Shown here: positions 21,608-31,236 of the stretch, in pieces | How positions within the stretch are numbered: the stretch's first letter is position 1 | Layout of the letters: each line of letters begins with the position of its first letter | NCBI RefSeq assembly: GCF_014158035.1 | Contig: NZ_JACFXW010000001.1 | Span: 2,830,001-2,894,000 of the forward strand | Source: Rhizobium sp. G21 | GTDB taxonomy: Bacteria > Pseudomonadota > Alphaproteobacteria > Rhizobiales > Rhizobiaceae | Direction of reading: 5' to 3' | Length of the DNA: 64,000 nt | Notes under the pieces: generated by a model | Seen by the model: the letters and a program-made list of their open reading frames with translations, nothing else | What the model was told of the DNA's origin: nothing | Databases searched by the model: none | Position numbers and translations under genes: made by a program

Positions 21608-22986
21608 TGAGCGATCCCGCCGATCTCTCGATCACGGAGGCCCGCGCGGCCCTCGACCGGCGCGAATTGTCGGCCGAGGAGCTGACGACGGCCTGTCTGC
21701 GCCGCATCGAGGAGCGCAATTCGTCCTATCACGCCTTCGTGCATGTCGATGCCGATCGGGCGCTCGACGCGGCGCGGCGCGCCGATCGCGACATCGCGGC
21801 CGGGGAAAGCCGGGGGCCGCTTCACGGAATTCCGGTCGGCGTCAAGGACCTGTTCGACACCGCCGACATGCCGACGACCCGGGGCTCCGGCGTCTTTGCC
21901 GGCCATCGGCCGGCCGTCGACGCCGACCTCGTCGCCCGTCTGCGGACCGGCGGCGCCGTGGTGGTCGGCAAGCTCGACACCTATGAGTTCGCGATGGTCG
22001 GCCCGGTCTTCGATCGTCCCGCGCCGCCGGCGCGCAATCCGTGGAACCTCCAGCGGTTTACGGGCGGGTCTTCCTCCGGCTCCGCCTCTGCGGTCGCCGG
22101 CGGCCTGGTCCGCACGGCGCTCGGGACGGATACCGGCGGATCCGTGCGCAGTCCCTCCAGCTATTGCGGCGCGGTCGGCTTCAAGCCCACTTATGGCGCG
22201 CTGTCGCTCGAGGGGGTCTTTCCGTTGACGCCGAGTTTCGATCACGCCGGAATCCTATCGGCCAGCGTCGACGAGGCGCTCTTGACGTATCATGCCCTCA
22301 GCGACGCGGAGCCGCGCCAAGTCCTGCCGCCGAAACGGGACGACCTGCGCAACGTCGCCATCGGTTATGCCCGCGACTGGTTCGCCGCCGATCCGCAACT
22401 GCATCCGGCGGTTCTCTCGGCGATGGACGAAGCGGCTTCGCAGCTGTCCCTGCTGGGAGCGAAGATCGTCGAAGTCGCCTTGCCCGAGGCCGCATTGTTC
22501 GAAGCCGCCGGCGCCGTGATCATCCATGCCGAAGCCTATGACATCCATCGGACGCTGCTTGCGGAGAAGGGCGACACATACAGTCGCAAAGTGTTTCAGA
22601 ACATCCTTTCGGGGCTGCTTCTGACGCCGGAGGATGTGGACGAGGCGCGGCGCGCGAGCAACCGTCTCTGCGCACAGATCGATGCGCATCTCGACGGCCG
22701 GTTCGACGCGCTGCTGACCGTCAATACGCTGACTCCTGCCTTTTCGTTTGCGGATTTCGAGACGGATGTCGCGGTCTGGACGCCGATGCGCACGCTGGCC
22801 TTCAACATGAGCGGCCATCCGGTGTTCGCCCTGCCGGCCGGTTTTTGCGACGGCCTGCCTCTCGGACTGCAGTTGATCGGACGTAGACATGGCGAAGCCG
22901 AACTCGGCGCGATCGCCCGCGCTTACGAGGCGAGCACCGATTTCGCCAGCCTGCGCCCTCCGCTTCCGGCGGGCGTGCTCCGATAA
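21607..22986 (+). CDS. Amidase signature family hydrolase
   Basis: 459 residues. The Ser-cisSer-Lys triad is visible: Lys in PVGVKDLFDT, the Gly/Ser loop in TGGSSSGSASA, and the nucleophile loop DTGGSVRSPSSYCG. It resembles the AtzE/GatA-like amidases that hydrolyse small amides or biuret-like compounds; which one is not clear. The start at ATG 21607 overlaps the TGA expected for the small upstream gene; a GTG at 21604 is possible. It is the last gene before a strong terminator. Confidence 0.92.
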   Translation: MSDPADLSITEARAALDRRELSAEELTTACLRRIEERNSSYHAFVHVDADRALDAARRADRDIAAGESRGPLHGIPVGVKDLFDTADMPTTRGSGVFAGHRPAVDADLVARLRTGGAVVVGKLDTYEFAMVGPVFDRPAPPARNPWNLQRFTGGSSSGSASAVAGGLVRTALGTDTGGSVRSPSSYCGAVGFKPTYGALSLEGVFPLTPSFDHAGILSASVDEALLTYHALSDAEPRQVLPPKRDDLRNVAIGYARDWFAADPQLHPAVLSAMDEAASQLSLLGAKIVEVALPEAALFEAAGAVIIHAEAYDIHRTLLAEKGDTYSRKVFQNILSGLLLTPEDVDEARRASNRLCAQIDAHLDGRFDALLTVNTLTPAFSFADFETDVAVWTPMRTLAFNMSGHPVFALPAGFCDGLPLGLQLIGRRHGEAELGAIARAYEASTDFASLRPPLPAGVLR

Positions 22987-23020
22987 GACCAGCCGCACGA
23001 CGCAGCGGGTGACGGATAGG

Positions 23021-23050
23021 AAAAAGGCCCGGGACGACCGGGCCTTTCTG
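23021..23050. terminator. Bidirectional rho-independent terminator
   Basis: Ten-base perfect stem AAAGGCCCGG / CCGGGCCTTT with a GACGA loop, flanked by A-rich sequence on the left and T-rich on the right. It lies between the convergent amidase and second HisD-like genes and should stop both. Confidence 0.9.
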
Positions 23051-23067
23051 CTGTTTCAGACCCGGGA

Positions 23068-24366
23068 TCAGGCCTCGCGCTTCTGCAGCCGATCCAGACG
23101 CAGCTGGGCTGCGCGGCGGTGACCCTCGAGGCTCTCGCTGGCGCTCTGGCGGGCAGCCGGCGGGGCCACGGCGGCGACGCCGCGTTCATCGAGCCACTGA
23201 TGCGTCGCGACCTTCACATAGGCGCCGACCCACAAGCCGCCGGTATAGCGTCCGGCGCCCATGGTGGGCAGCGTATGGTTGGTGCCGCAGCACTTGTCGG
23301 AATAGACGACGCTCGCCAGTTCGCCGATGAACAGCGAGCCGTAATTGCTGAGTTTCAGCGCCATGGCCTGCGCATCGGCGGTGTGAACCTGAAGGTGCTC
23401 GGCGGCGATGAAGTCGGAATAGGCGATCATCGACTCTTCGCTGTCGCAGACGACGATTTCGCCGTAATCGCGCCATGCCTGACCGGCCACATTGGCCGTC
23501 GACAGATCCTGGAGCTGGCGTTCGACTTCCGCAAGCGTCGCTTCGGCGAGCGCCCGGTCGGTGGTGATCAGCCCGACCCGGGTTTTGACGTCGTGTTCGG
23601 CCTGGGCCAGGAGATCGGTGGCGATCATCTCGGCGTCGCCGGTGCTGTCGGCGACGATGAAGATCTCCGAGGGACCGGCCAGCTGATCGATGCCGACGGG
23701 GCCGAAGACCTGACGTTTGGCTTCGTTGACGAAGGCGTTGCCCGGACCGACGATCTTGCTGACGGTCGGAACGGTTTCGGTGCCGTAGGCCATGGCGGCG
23801 ATCGCCTGCGCGCCGCCGATGCGGAAGATGCGATCCGCGCCGGACAGGTGGCAACCGGCGATCATGGCCTTGTGCGCATTCGGCGGCAGGCAGGCGATGA
23901 CCTGCTTGCAGCCCGCCACCTTGGCCGGGACGATGGTCATGATCGGCGCCGACAGCAGGGGATAGCGACCGCCAGGGACATAGCAGCCGATGCTTTCGAT
24001 CGGAATGACGCGATGGCCGAGATGGAGGCCCGGCAGAAGCTCGATTTCGAGCGGCTGGATGGTCTGCAGCTGCGCTTCGGCGAAACGGCGCACGTTGGAA
24101 ATCGCAAATTCGGTGTCGGCGCGGGTTTGCGGATCGAGCTGGGCGAGCGCCTCATCCCGTTCCGCCGCCGTGACCTCGAACACGTCGAGCTCGGCCTTGT
24201 CGAACCGGGCGGAATAATCGCGCACGGCGGCATCGCCGCGGCTGCGAACGTCGGCCAGGATTTCCGCGACCAGCGTTTCCACCGAGGCGTTGTCGCCAAT
24301 GGAATCGCGCTCGGGCGACTTGACATACTCTGCACCGGACATCGGGGCTTTTTTCAATTCGGTCAT
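23068..24366 (-). CDS. HisD-family zinc dehydrogenase, second paralogue
   Basis: 432 residues, same family as the product of 16466 but clearly divergent from it. Key residues remain: LLAQAEHD (Gln, His), AAEHLQ (Glu-His), '[14 protein letters not shown]' (Asp) and the C-terminal His in LEGHRR. The usual Gly after QAEH is Asp here. The C-terminus is shorter and Ala-rich. Two catabolic HisD-like enzymes in one cluster suggest successive or stereospecific oxidations. The ATG at 24366 has GGAG upstream. LacI-type operator 3 lies 137 bases upstream in the divergent promoter region. Confidence 0.87.
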   Translation of the reverse strand: MTELKKAPMSGAEYVKSPERDSIGDNASVETLVAEILADVRSRGDAAVRDYSARFDKAELDVFEVTAAERDEALAQLDPQTRADTEFAISNVRRFAEAQLQTIQPLEIELLPGLHLGHRVIPIESIGCYVPGGRYPLLSAPIMTIVPAKVAGCKQVIACLPPNAHKAMIAGCHLSGADRIFRIGGAQAIAAMAYGTETVPTVSKIVGPGNAFVNEAKRQVFGPVGIDQLAGPSEIFIVADSTGDAEMIATDLLAQAEHDVKTRVGLITTDRALAEATLAEVERQLQDLSTANVAGQAWRDYGEIVVCDSEESMIAYSDFIAAEHLQVHTADAQAMALKLSNYGSLFIGELASVVYSDKCCGTNHTLPTMGAGRYTGGLWVGAYVKVATHQWLDERGVAAVAPPAARQSASESLEGHRRAAQLRLDRLQKREA

Positions 24367-24502
24367 GATGGCTCCACTCAAAATTCCGGCCGCCTCCGGC
24401 CGGTTCGGAAACTGCTTTCGGCGGACTCCGCGCCGCCGCGCGCTCGGCAGCAGTGCGGCTCGAACCGCGCCGGGCAAGCTGCTTCGCCCCGCGATTTTGA
24501 TA

Positions 24503-24518
24503 TTGCATACGTATTCAA
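24503..24518. promoter_or_regulatory. LacI-type operator 3
   Basis: TTGCATACGTATTCAA shares TTGCATACGTAT with operators 1 and 2. It sits in the 256-base region between the divergent second HisD-like gene (minus) and the alpha/beta hydrolase (plus), so it could control one or both. Confidence 0.7.
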
Positions 24519-24622
24519 AATCTGCCAGTCTTTTTGCGAAGACGCAATTCGAGTTGGAACGCAGCCCTGCAGGCGGCTATGGCTTACGATGGAAATATGA
24601 CGCGCCGAAGGGATCAGCGGCC

Positions 24623-25357
24623 ATGAAAAGGATCAAGGACCGGACGGTCGACGGCGCCGCGCCGTTGATCGTCGTGTCCGGCACCGTCTGCGACGAGCGG
24701 CTGTACCAGCCGGTCATCGACCGGCTCGATCATACGGGCGAGATCCTGTTCGCGCCGCTGGATGTCGGCCGCTCCATGCCGGAGGCGGCCGCCGCTTTTC
24801 TGGCGCGCGCGCCGTCGCGCTTTCTGCTCGTCGGCTTTTCGCTCGGCGGCATCGCCAGTTTCGAAATCATCGCCCAGGCGCCGGAACGGGTCGCGGGACT
24901 TTGCCTGATCGATACGACGCCGCGGCCCGATCCGCCGGCGAACGGCCCGCTTCGGGACGCAGTGCGGGGCAAGGCGCGCCGCGACGGCATGGAGGGCTAT
25001 ATCACCGACGCATGGCCGCGCCTCGTCGCCCGAGCCAATCTGGAGAATCACGCGCTCCGCCGCACGATCATCAACATGGCGGTCGATTGCGGCGTCGACC
25101 TGTTGGATGTGCAGACCGAGATGGCCATCCATCGCGCCGACAGCCGACCGCGGCTCGGCGTCATCGCCTGTCCGACGATGGTTCTCGCCGGCGCCGAAGA
25201 GAAGGTGTGCCCGATCGACGCCCATAGAGAGATCGCAGACGGCGTCGCCGGCGCCGCATTTCATCTGATCGAAGGGGCGGGGCATTTCTCGCCGCTTGAA
25301 AATCCCCGCGCCGTCGCATCCCATGTCCAGCATTGGCTGGACGCCTGCGCGGCCTGA
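24623..25357 (+). CDS. Alpha/beta hydrolase
   Basis: 244 residues with an alpha/beta-hydrolase layout: oxyanion strand 'IVVSGTVCDERLY', nucleophile elbow GFSLGG (Ser near residue 77), Asp region 'AGAEEKVCPIDAHR' and catalytic His in GAGHFSPLE. It probably hydrolyses an ester or lactone in the pathway. The start at 24623 has AAGGGA upstream. It is followed 35 bases later by the NTF2-fold gene, with operator 3 upstream. Confidence 0.9.
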   Translation: MKRIKDRTVDGAAPLIVVSGTVCDERLYQPVIDRLDHTGEILFAPLDVGRSMPEAAAAFLARAPSRFLLVGFSLGGIASFEIIAQAPERVAGLCLIDTTPRPDPPANGPLRDAVRGKARRDGMEGYITDAWPRLVARANLENHALRRTIINMAVDCGVDLLDVQTEMAIHRADSRPRLGVIACPTMVLAGAEEKVCPIDAHREIADGVAGAAFHLIEGAGHFSPLENPRAVASHVQHWLDACAA

Positions 25358-25392
25358 ACGAATCCGGCGTCGATGCCGAAAAAGGAGCAAAC

Positions 25393-26553
25393 ATGAGTGA
25401 GGACGACGTGAAGAATCCGAAGAATGCGGTAGCCGCACGCCCGAAGGAAATGGTTGAGCAGGTGTTGCAGGTCGAGCGACGCGATTACGTGGACCTCGCG
25501 CCGACCGACCGGCCACGCAGCCAATCGCTCGAAGGCTTCGACGACATCTACACCGACATCGTCGACTACATCGTCCGGTGCACACACCGCATCTGGGATG
25601 AGCGCGACATCGGCCTGATCTACACTCACTACACCCACAACTGCGTGCTCTACGGCACGCTCGGCGCGATCTACAATCGCGAAGACGTGGTGCGCGACAC
25701 GATCCAGCGCTTGGTGTCCCTGCCCGAACGGCGCGGCATGGCGACCCAGGTTCTCTGGCGCGGCAATGATCAAGAAGGGTTCTACACCTCTCACCTCGTC
25801 ACCGGCTCGGGTCGTCATACGCAGCATGGACATTACGGCGCGCCGACGGGCCGCACCTTCGTATCGCGCACGATCGCCGACTGCATGATCCATCGCAACA
25901 TGATCTATCGCGAATGGGTGGTGGCCGACACGATGGCGATCATCCAGCAACTGGGTCTCGATCCCAACGGGTTTGCGGAACGCTTTGCCAGGTCGGCTTT
26001 CGACAAGGGCTTGCTGTCGCTGGATATCGGCGAAAACCGCCGCCTTCTCGGCCAGTATCCGCCGGAAGCCGAAGCCGATGTCTCGATCGCCCATAACGAC
26101 GTCGAAGCGGAGACGCTGCGCTGGCTGCATGAAGTGTTCAACAAGCGGATGTTCGGCAAGATCAAGGATGTCTATGCCGCCAACTGCCAGTATCACGGCC
26201 CGTTGATGAAGGAGCTCTACGGCGTCGCCGCCGTCACGCATCAGCATCTCGGCCTGATCGGCTCGATCCCGGACGCCGCCTATATGCCGCAGCACATCTG
26301 CTCCAACCCCTGCGAAGAGGGCGGCGTGAAGGTCGCGGTGCGCTGGTTGATGGAAGGCCATCATCTGGGCTACGGCATTCTCCAGACACTCGGCGAGCCG
26401 ACCGGCGCGCGGCTCCAGGTCATGGGCATGACCCATTACCACTATAAGGACGGCAAGATCGTCGATGAATGGAACGTCTATGACGAACTCTCGCTGCTGA
26501 CCCAGGTGAAACTGGCGCAAATGGCGAAGGCTTCGTCGTCCGCCGCGTCCTGA
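25393..26553 (+). CDS. Protein with two SnoaL/NTF2-fold domains
   Basis: 386 residues in two related NTF2-like halves (about 40-190 and 220-375). Each has a helix followed by a strand pattern with conserved His/Tyr/Trp: '[15 protein letters not shown]' in the first, '[10 protein letters not shown]' and '[19 protein letters not shown]' in the second. The second half ends with the classic SnoaL 'GKI.DEW' motif. Ester-cyclase and dehydratase activities are known for the fold; none is proven here. AAAGGAG precedes the ATG. It shares a transcript with the alpha/beta hydrolase and converges on a LysR gene. Confidence 0.85.
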   Translation: MSEDDVKNPKNAVAARPKEMVEQVLQVERRDYVDLAPTDRPRSQSLEGFDDIYTDIVDYIVRCTHRIWDERDIGLIYTHYTHNCVLYGTLGAIYNREDVVRDTIQRLVSLPERRGMATQVLWRGNDQEGFYTSHLVTGSGRHTQHGHYGAPTGRTFVSRTIADCMIHRNMIYREWVVADTMAIIQQLGLDPNGFAERFARSAFDKGLLSLDIGENRRLLGQYPPEAEADVSIAHNDVEAETLRWLHEVFNKRMFGKIKDVYAANCQYHGPLMKELYGVAAVTHQHLGLIGSIPDAAYMPQHICSNPCEEGGVKVAVRWLMEGHHLGYGILQTLGEPTGARLQVMGMTHYHYKDGKIVDEWNVYDELSLLTQVKLAQMAKASSSAAS

Positions 26554-26631
26554 TCGCCCGAAGCGACGCGTCGGCCGACGACGCCCATGCCGACCCATCG
26601 GTCGGTTGCCGCGGCCGACGCATTTCCCAGA

Positions 26632-27545
26632 CTATTCGTTCGCGCCGGCCGAGGCGGCGGCCTGTGAACGCGCCAGGGCCAGGAAGGCCTTGACGCCGGC
26701 CGAGAGATTGCGGCGACCGGGATAATAAAGGCAGAGGCCGGGATAGGGGGCGTCCAATCTTCCAGCAGGCGCGTCAGCCGGCCGGTCCGGATGTCGTCCA
26801 GAACGCTCTGCTCCATGAAATAGCCGATCCCGGTATGCGCGAGCACGGCTGTCCGCGACAGCTGAGCCTCGTCGAGAATGATCGGACCGCGCACGTCGAT
26901 CTGAAGGATCTCGCCGTCCTTTTCGAACCGCCAGCGAAACAGCGATCCGTCCGGCAGGCGCACCCGGATGCATTTGTGATGGTGAAGATCCGCCGGCGTC
27001 TTCGGGGCGTCATGCTCTGCGAGATATTCAGGCGTGGCGACCACGGCGTAACGTTGCGGACGGCCGAGCGGCAAGGCGATCATGTCGCTGGGCACGAGAC
27101 CTGCGACCCGCACGCCGAGATCGAAGCCTTCCGCGACGATGTCGACCAGCCGTCCCTCCGTCACGAGGTCGACGACCATGTCAGGGTAGCGGCGCAAAAA
27201 TTCCAGCACGAGCGGCGAGATGATGTCGCGCGCGGCGAAGGGCGCCGCATTGATGCGGATCGTGCCCGACGGCGTGAGGCGCTCCGAACGGACGGCTTCG
27301 AGCGCGACCTCGATGTCTTGAAGGGCGGGGCCGACCTGATCGACGAACAACCTGCCCGCGCCGGTGAGCGAAACGCTTCGGGTCGTCCGGTTGAACAGCC
27401 GGACGCCGAGATGAGCCTCGAGCTTGCCGATGGCGAGGCTGAGCGCGGTGGTGGACATGTCGAGATCGATGGCCGCGGCGCGGAATGTTCCCCGATGCGC
27501 GATGGCGATCACCGCTTTCAGATCCGTCAGCCCGACTTTATCCAT
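26632..27545 (-). CDS. LysR family regulator (frameshifted at 3' end)
   Basis: N-terminal HTH at about residues 5-60 ('[37 protein letters not shown]') and a full effector domain. Near the end the frame slips: one C is missing from the CCCCC run (plus strand G 26746-26750). Repair gives '...[19 protein letters not shown]...FLALARSQ', the standard LysR C-terminus, and about 304 residues ending at 26632. Without repair the frame runs on into the neighbour as nonsense. It is divergent from the SDR at 27645, its likely target. Confidence 0.88.
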
Positions 27546-27644
27546 TGTCCCGAATTCCGCTATTCGTCATCCCGGTTTGTCCCCGTTATCAGTGTAATTG
27601 TCGAGTGTTATCTCTTTCGCATCGAGATGAAAGAGGAACTGACC

Positions 27645-28433
27645 ATGAGTCATGCAAACGACTTTCTCGGACTTGGAGGCAAACGCGTCCTCATCACCGC
27701 CGGCACCAAGGGTGCAGGCAGGGCCTGCGTCGAACTCTTTCGGCAGTTGGGCGCACAGGTGCTGACGACGGCCAGAACGAAGCCCGACGAACTGCAGGAC
27801 GAAGAATTCGTCGCTGCCGATCTCACAACGATCGAGGGCGTCGCCGATGTCGCTGGCGCCGCGCGGGAACGGTTGGGCGTCGTCGACGTCGTCGTGCATA
27901 TGCTGGGCGGGTCTTCAGCCCCCGGCGGCGGGTTCGCGGCGCTCGACGATGCGGAATGGAGCCGGGAATTGCAGCAGAACCTGTTCGCCGCCGTTCGCCT
28001 CGACCGGGAACTGCTGCCCGACATGATCGCCCGCGGGGCCGGCGTCGTCATCCATGTCACGTCGATCCAGCGTCTGTTGCCGCTGCCTGAATCGACCACC
28101 GCCTATGCGGCCGCGAAGGCCGCGCTGTCGACCTACAGCAAGGCGCTGTCGAAGGAGGTCTCGCCCAAGGGCGTCCGCGTGGTGAGAGTGTCGCCGGGCT
28201 GGATCGAAACGGAAGCATCGGTGCGTCTGGCGCAGCGCCTCGCCGATCAGGTCGGCGGCGATTACGAAACCGGCAAGCGGATGATCATGGACGGGTTGGG
28301 CGGCATCCCGCTCGGCCGTCCCGCCAAGCCCGAAGAGGTGGCCAACCTGATCGCTTTTCTCGCCTCCGACCGCGCCGCCTCGATCACCGGGACCGAATAC
28401 ACCATCGACGGCGGCACGGTTCCTACTGTCTGA
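27645..28433 (+). CDS. SDR family oxidoreductase
   Basis: 262 residues. The Gly-rich motif is the variant ITAGTKGAG, followed by 'MLGG' in place of NNAG, catalytic Ser in HVTSIQ and YAAAK. The C-terminus is 'TIDGGT'. The odd motifs place it among divergent SDRs often seen beside LysR genes. The basic 'TTARTKP' after strand 2 suggests NADPH. AGAGGA precedes the ATG. It lies 113 bases before a small NTF2 protein, probably on one transcript, and is divergent from the LysR gene. Confidence 0.9.
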   Translation: MSHANDFLGLGGKRVLITAGTKGAGRACVELFRQLGAQVLTTARTKPDELQDEEFVAADLTTIEGVADVAGAARERLGVVDVVVHMLGGSSAPGGGFAALDDAEWSRELQQNLFAAVRLDRELLPDMIARGAGVVIHVTSIQRLLPLPESTTAYAAAKAALSTYSKALSKEVSPKGVRVVRVSPGWIETEASVRLAQRLADQVGGDYETGKRMIMDGLGGIPLGRPAKPEEVANLIAFLASDRAASITGTEYTIDGGTVPTV

Positions 28434-28546
28434 GCCCGCCCTCATGCAAATCGGGCCCTCCTCACCGATTGGCGACGGCGGGCGCCCCTAAGCGGAGAGG
28501 GCCCGCGCGACGGCCCCTCACAGCAAACAATGAAAGGACAACGACC

Positions 28547-28876
28547 ATGACCATCACTCTACCCGAACCGATCGCAACGTTTTTCAATGCGGATAAGTCG
28601 CGCGACGCCGAGCGTGTCGCCAATTGCTTTCTCGACACATCCTTCGTCAAGGACGAGGGCCACACCTATCTCGGTCGGGACGAGATCCGCCAATGGATTG
28701 CGGCGTCTTCTGCGAAATACTCCTACACCGCCACGCCCATCGACATCAGGCAAGAGGGCGGCCGCACCGTCGTCACCAGCCACCTGACCGGGAACTTTCC
28801 CGGCAGTCCGGTCGACCTGCGATATGCCTTCACTCTTCAGGACGGATTGATCGCCGAGCTGGACATCCGGCTCTGA
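28547..28876 (+). CDS. Small SnoaL/NTF2-fold protein
   Basis: 109 residues forming one NTF2-like domain: 'PIATFFNADKSRDAERVANCF', 'YLGRDEIRQWI', a central 'VVTSHLTGNFPGSPVDL' strand pair and a C-terminal 'AELDIRL'. This subgroup is commonly encoded after SDR genes under LysR control. The function is unknown. AAAGGA precedes the ATG at 28547. It converges on the quinone oxidoreductase operon. Confidence 0.85.
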   Translation: MTITLPEPIATFFNADKSRDAERVANCFLDTSFVKDEGHTYLGRDEIRQWIAASSAKYSYTATPIDIRQEGGRTVVTSHLTGNFPGSPVDLRYAFTLQDGLIAELDIRL

Positions 28877-28939
28877 GAAAGAGGCCGGTTCTCGGGCGTC
28901 CCGCACGACGGCGTTGCGTTGACGGGCCGCCTGTTTCGA

Positions 28940-29909
28940 TCATGGCGTCAGCACCAGTGATCCCGTGGTCTGGCGTCCCTCGAGCAGCGCATGGGCCTCG
29001 GCCGCTTCAGAGAGCGGACGTCGATCAGGTTCGGTGATCCGGATCTCTCCCCGACGAGCCGCGAGAAAAGGTCGGCGCTGCGCGACAGGAGTTCGGCCCT
29101 GTCCTCGACATAGTCAAACAGCACGGGGCGGTTGGCGGAGATCGAGCCGTGGGCGGCGAGGTCGGAGAGCTTGAAACCCTCGATCATTCCGGAGGACTGG
29201 CCGAAGCTCACGAACATGCCGCGCTTTTTGAGACATTGCAGAGAACCGCGCCAGGTGTCGGCGCCGACGCTGTCATAGACGGCGGCGCAGCCCCGGCCCG
29301 AAGTGATCTCCTTGACTGCCGGGACGAAATCGTCCTGGCGGTAATTGATCACATGCTCATAGCCATGCGCCTCGGCGAGCGCGATTTTCTCCGGGCTGCC
29401 CGCCGTGCCGATCGTCTGCGCGCCCAGCGCCTTCAGCCATTGACCGAGGATCAGGCCGACGCCACCGGCGGCGGCATGGACGAGGATGGTGTCGCCGGGC
29501 TGGACGGCGTAGGAAGAGGTGACCAGATATTGCGCCGTCAACCCCTTGAGCAGCGAGCCGGCGACGACCGTGTCGGAGAGGCTGCCGGGGATCTTGACGC
29601 ATCGATCCGCATCGATCAGCCGTTCTTCGCAATAGGCGCCGAGGCGGGAGACATAGGCGACGTGGTCGCCGATGGCGACATCGTGGACATCGGGGCCGAC
29701 AGCCGTGATCACGCCGGCGGCTTCCGCGCCCGGGATGAGTGTCTTCTCAGGCCAGGGATAGAGGCCGCTGCGGTAGTAGACGTCGATGAAGTTGACGCCG
29801 ATCGCGCGGTGCCGGATCCTGACTTCGCCGGGGCCGGGCGCACCGATCTCGACATCGCTCCACACCATCGCGTCGGGTCCCCCGGCGCGTTCGCCAGCAT
29901 CGCTTTCAT
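28940..29909 (-). CDS. NADPH:quinone oxidoreductase, MDR family (two frameshifts)
   Basis: A 323-residue protein of the zeta-crystallin/QorA type after two one-base repairs. One base is missing near the start in the plus-strand CCCCC run 29879-29883, and one near the end in CCCC 29049-29052. The repaired N-terminus reads MKAMLANAPGGPDAMVW and the C-terminus 'EAHALLEGRQTTGSLVLTP'. The body holds 'NFIDVYYRSGLYP', the NADP loop 'HAAAGGVGLILGQ' and 'YDSVG'. No zinc ligands are seen, as expected for quinone reductases. It is the last gene of the long minus-strand ABC operon. Confidence 0.9.
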
Positions 29910-29928
29910 GATGTCCCCCGGACTTTTA

Positions 29929-30336
29929 TTATTTCACGTCGAATTCCGGATCGGCGGGCACCTGCATGGCGATCGCCAGATGGTTGGTCTGCGCCGCCAG
30001 GCCGATCACGGCCAGCAATTCGCCATGCTGGGCGTCGGTCATGCCGCGAGAGCGTGCGGCCGCCGTGTGCGACTGGATGCAATATTGGCAGCTGTTGGCG
30101 GTGGAGACCGCGATATAGATCATCTCGCGGGTCAAAGGATCGAGTGCGCCCTCGACCGCCATCACCGATTTCAGGTTTTCCCAAACGCGCTTGAGATTGG
30201 CGGGGTCATTGGCGAGGCCCCGCCAGAAATTGTTGATGAAGTCGTTCTTGCGGGTCGTGCGGATGTCGTCGAACACCGCTTTGACTACGGGGATCGCCTC
30301 GGCGTCGGCGTCGGTGAGAAGTTTGACGGTGGCCAT
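29929..30336 (-). CDS. AhpD-like / carboxymuconolactone decarboxylase family protein
   Basis: 135 residues, all helical, with the AhpD-type redox motif CQYCIQSH (CxxC near residues 82-85, with following His). Such proteins are peroxidase-linked disulfide reductants or decarboxylases. The length fits single-domain members. AAGGAGC precedes the ATG. It lies 19 bases before the quinone oxidoreductase and 12 bases after the aminotransferase, inside the same operon. Confidence 0.92.
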   Translation of the reverse strand: MATVKLLTDADAEAIPVVKAVFDDIRTTRKNDFINNFWRGLANDPANLKRVWENLKSVMAVEGALDPLTREMIYIAVSTANSCQYCIQSHTAAARSRGMTDAQHGELLAVIGLAAQTNHLAIAMQVPADPEFDVK

Positions 30337-30348
30337 GGTTCTTGCTCC

Positions 30349-31199
30349 TTACGCGTGCGCCCAGTCCCAATAGAGCGCGCGCGCCTTTCGGGCGAGCGGG
30401 CCGAACTCAAGCCGTTTGTCGTCGAAAGCGATGATCGGCACGACCTTGGACATATTGCCGCTCGAGAAGATCTCGTCGGCCTCGCGGAAATCCTCAACCG
30501 TGAGCGACTTTTCATGCACGGTCACGCCGGCCTCGCGCAGCAGCTTGATGACGCGCTGGCGGGTGATGCCATCCAGGAATGTGCCGTTGGGAACCGGGGT
30601 GAACACCTCGCCGCCGCGCGCCATGAACACATTGGCGGTGGCGAGTTCGGCGACATTGCCGATCACGTCGGTGACCAGCGCATTGTGAAAGCCCTTGGCT
30701 TTGGCTTCGCGCATCATGCGGGCATTGTTGGGATAGAGGCAGGCGGCCTTGGCGTTGACGGGCATGACCTCCAGCGTCGGGCGGCGGAAGCTGGTGGTGG
30801 TGATGGTGAAACCCTTGGGCTCGACCATCGGGATTTCCTCGAGGCACAGCGCGAAATCGGTGGAGTCGGCCAGCGGCGGCACGGTGCCGGCGTCGCTCTC
30901 TTCGGCCCAATACATCGGGCGGATATAGACATCCGTTCCGGGGGCGAATTTTTTCAAACCCTCGCGGGTCAACGTCTCGATATCCGAACCGGTGAGCGTG
31001 GGGTTGAGGCCAAGCGCGGTTGCGGAGGCGTTGACGCGAGCGCAATGGCGATCGAGATCGGGGAGACGCCTTCAAACAGGCGCGCGCCGTCGAAGACCAG
31101 CGAGCCGAGCCAGGTGGCGTGCGAGGCGGCGCCGAGAATGCGGACATCGCCTTCATGCCAGGCGCCCTTGTAATAGGTCCAGGTGGTTTTCGTGCTCAT
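30349..31199 (-). CDS. Class IV (branched-chain/D-amino acid type) aminotransferase (frameshifted)
   Basis: 283 residues after repair. The N-terminal 45 codons ('GSLVFDGARLFEGV') and the rest lie in different frames; adding one C at plus-strand GGGG 31060-31063 gives 'FEGVSPDLDRHCARVNAS'. The PLP lysine is expected in 'PVNAKAACLYPN', and 'NVAELATANVF' replaces the usual T-E-G cofactor loop. Fold type IV includes IlvE, D-amino-acid and (R)-amine transaminases; selectivity cannot be read from sequence. GAGGAAAC precedes the ATG. Inside an ABC operon it may transaminate the imported compound or its product. Confidence 0.88.
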
Positions 31200-31236
31200 G
31201 GCTGTTTCCTCATTTCGTCTTCTTGTGCGGCGCGCT

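Noticed and set aside
16466..24366. Histidine biosynthesis role for the two HisD-like genes
   Set aside because: There are two copies, no other his genes, and they sit in a LacI-controlled uptake cluster. Catabolic HisD homologues are known.
12008..24366. Complete sulfopropanediol degradation pathway
   Set aside because: Only the HpsN-like enzyme recalls it; no sulfolactate lyase, sulfonate exporter or TRAP carrier is present.
29149..31173. A 674-codon open frame on the plus strand
   Set aside because: It is antisense to the quinone oxidoreductase, AhpD-like and aminotransferase genes, has Arg/His/Asp-rich low-complexity content, and shows no domain. It is typical of high-GC shadow frames.
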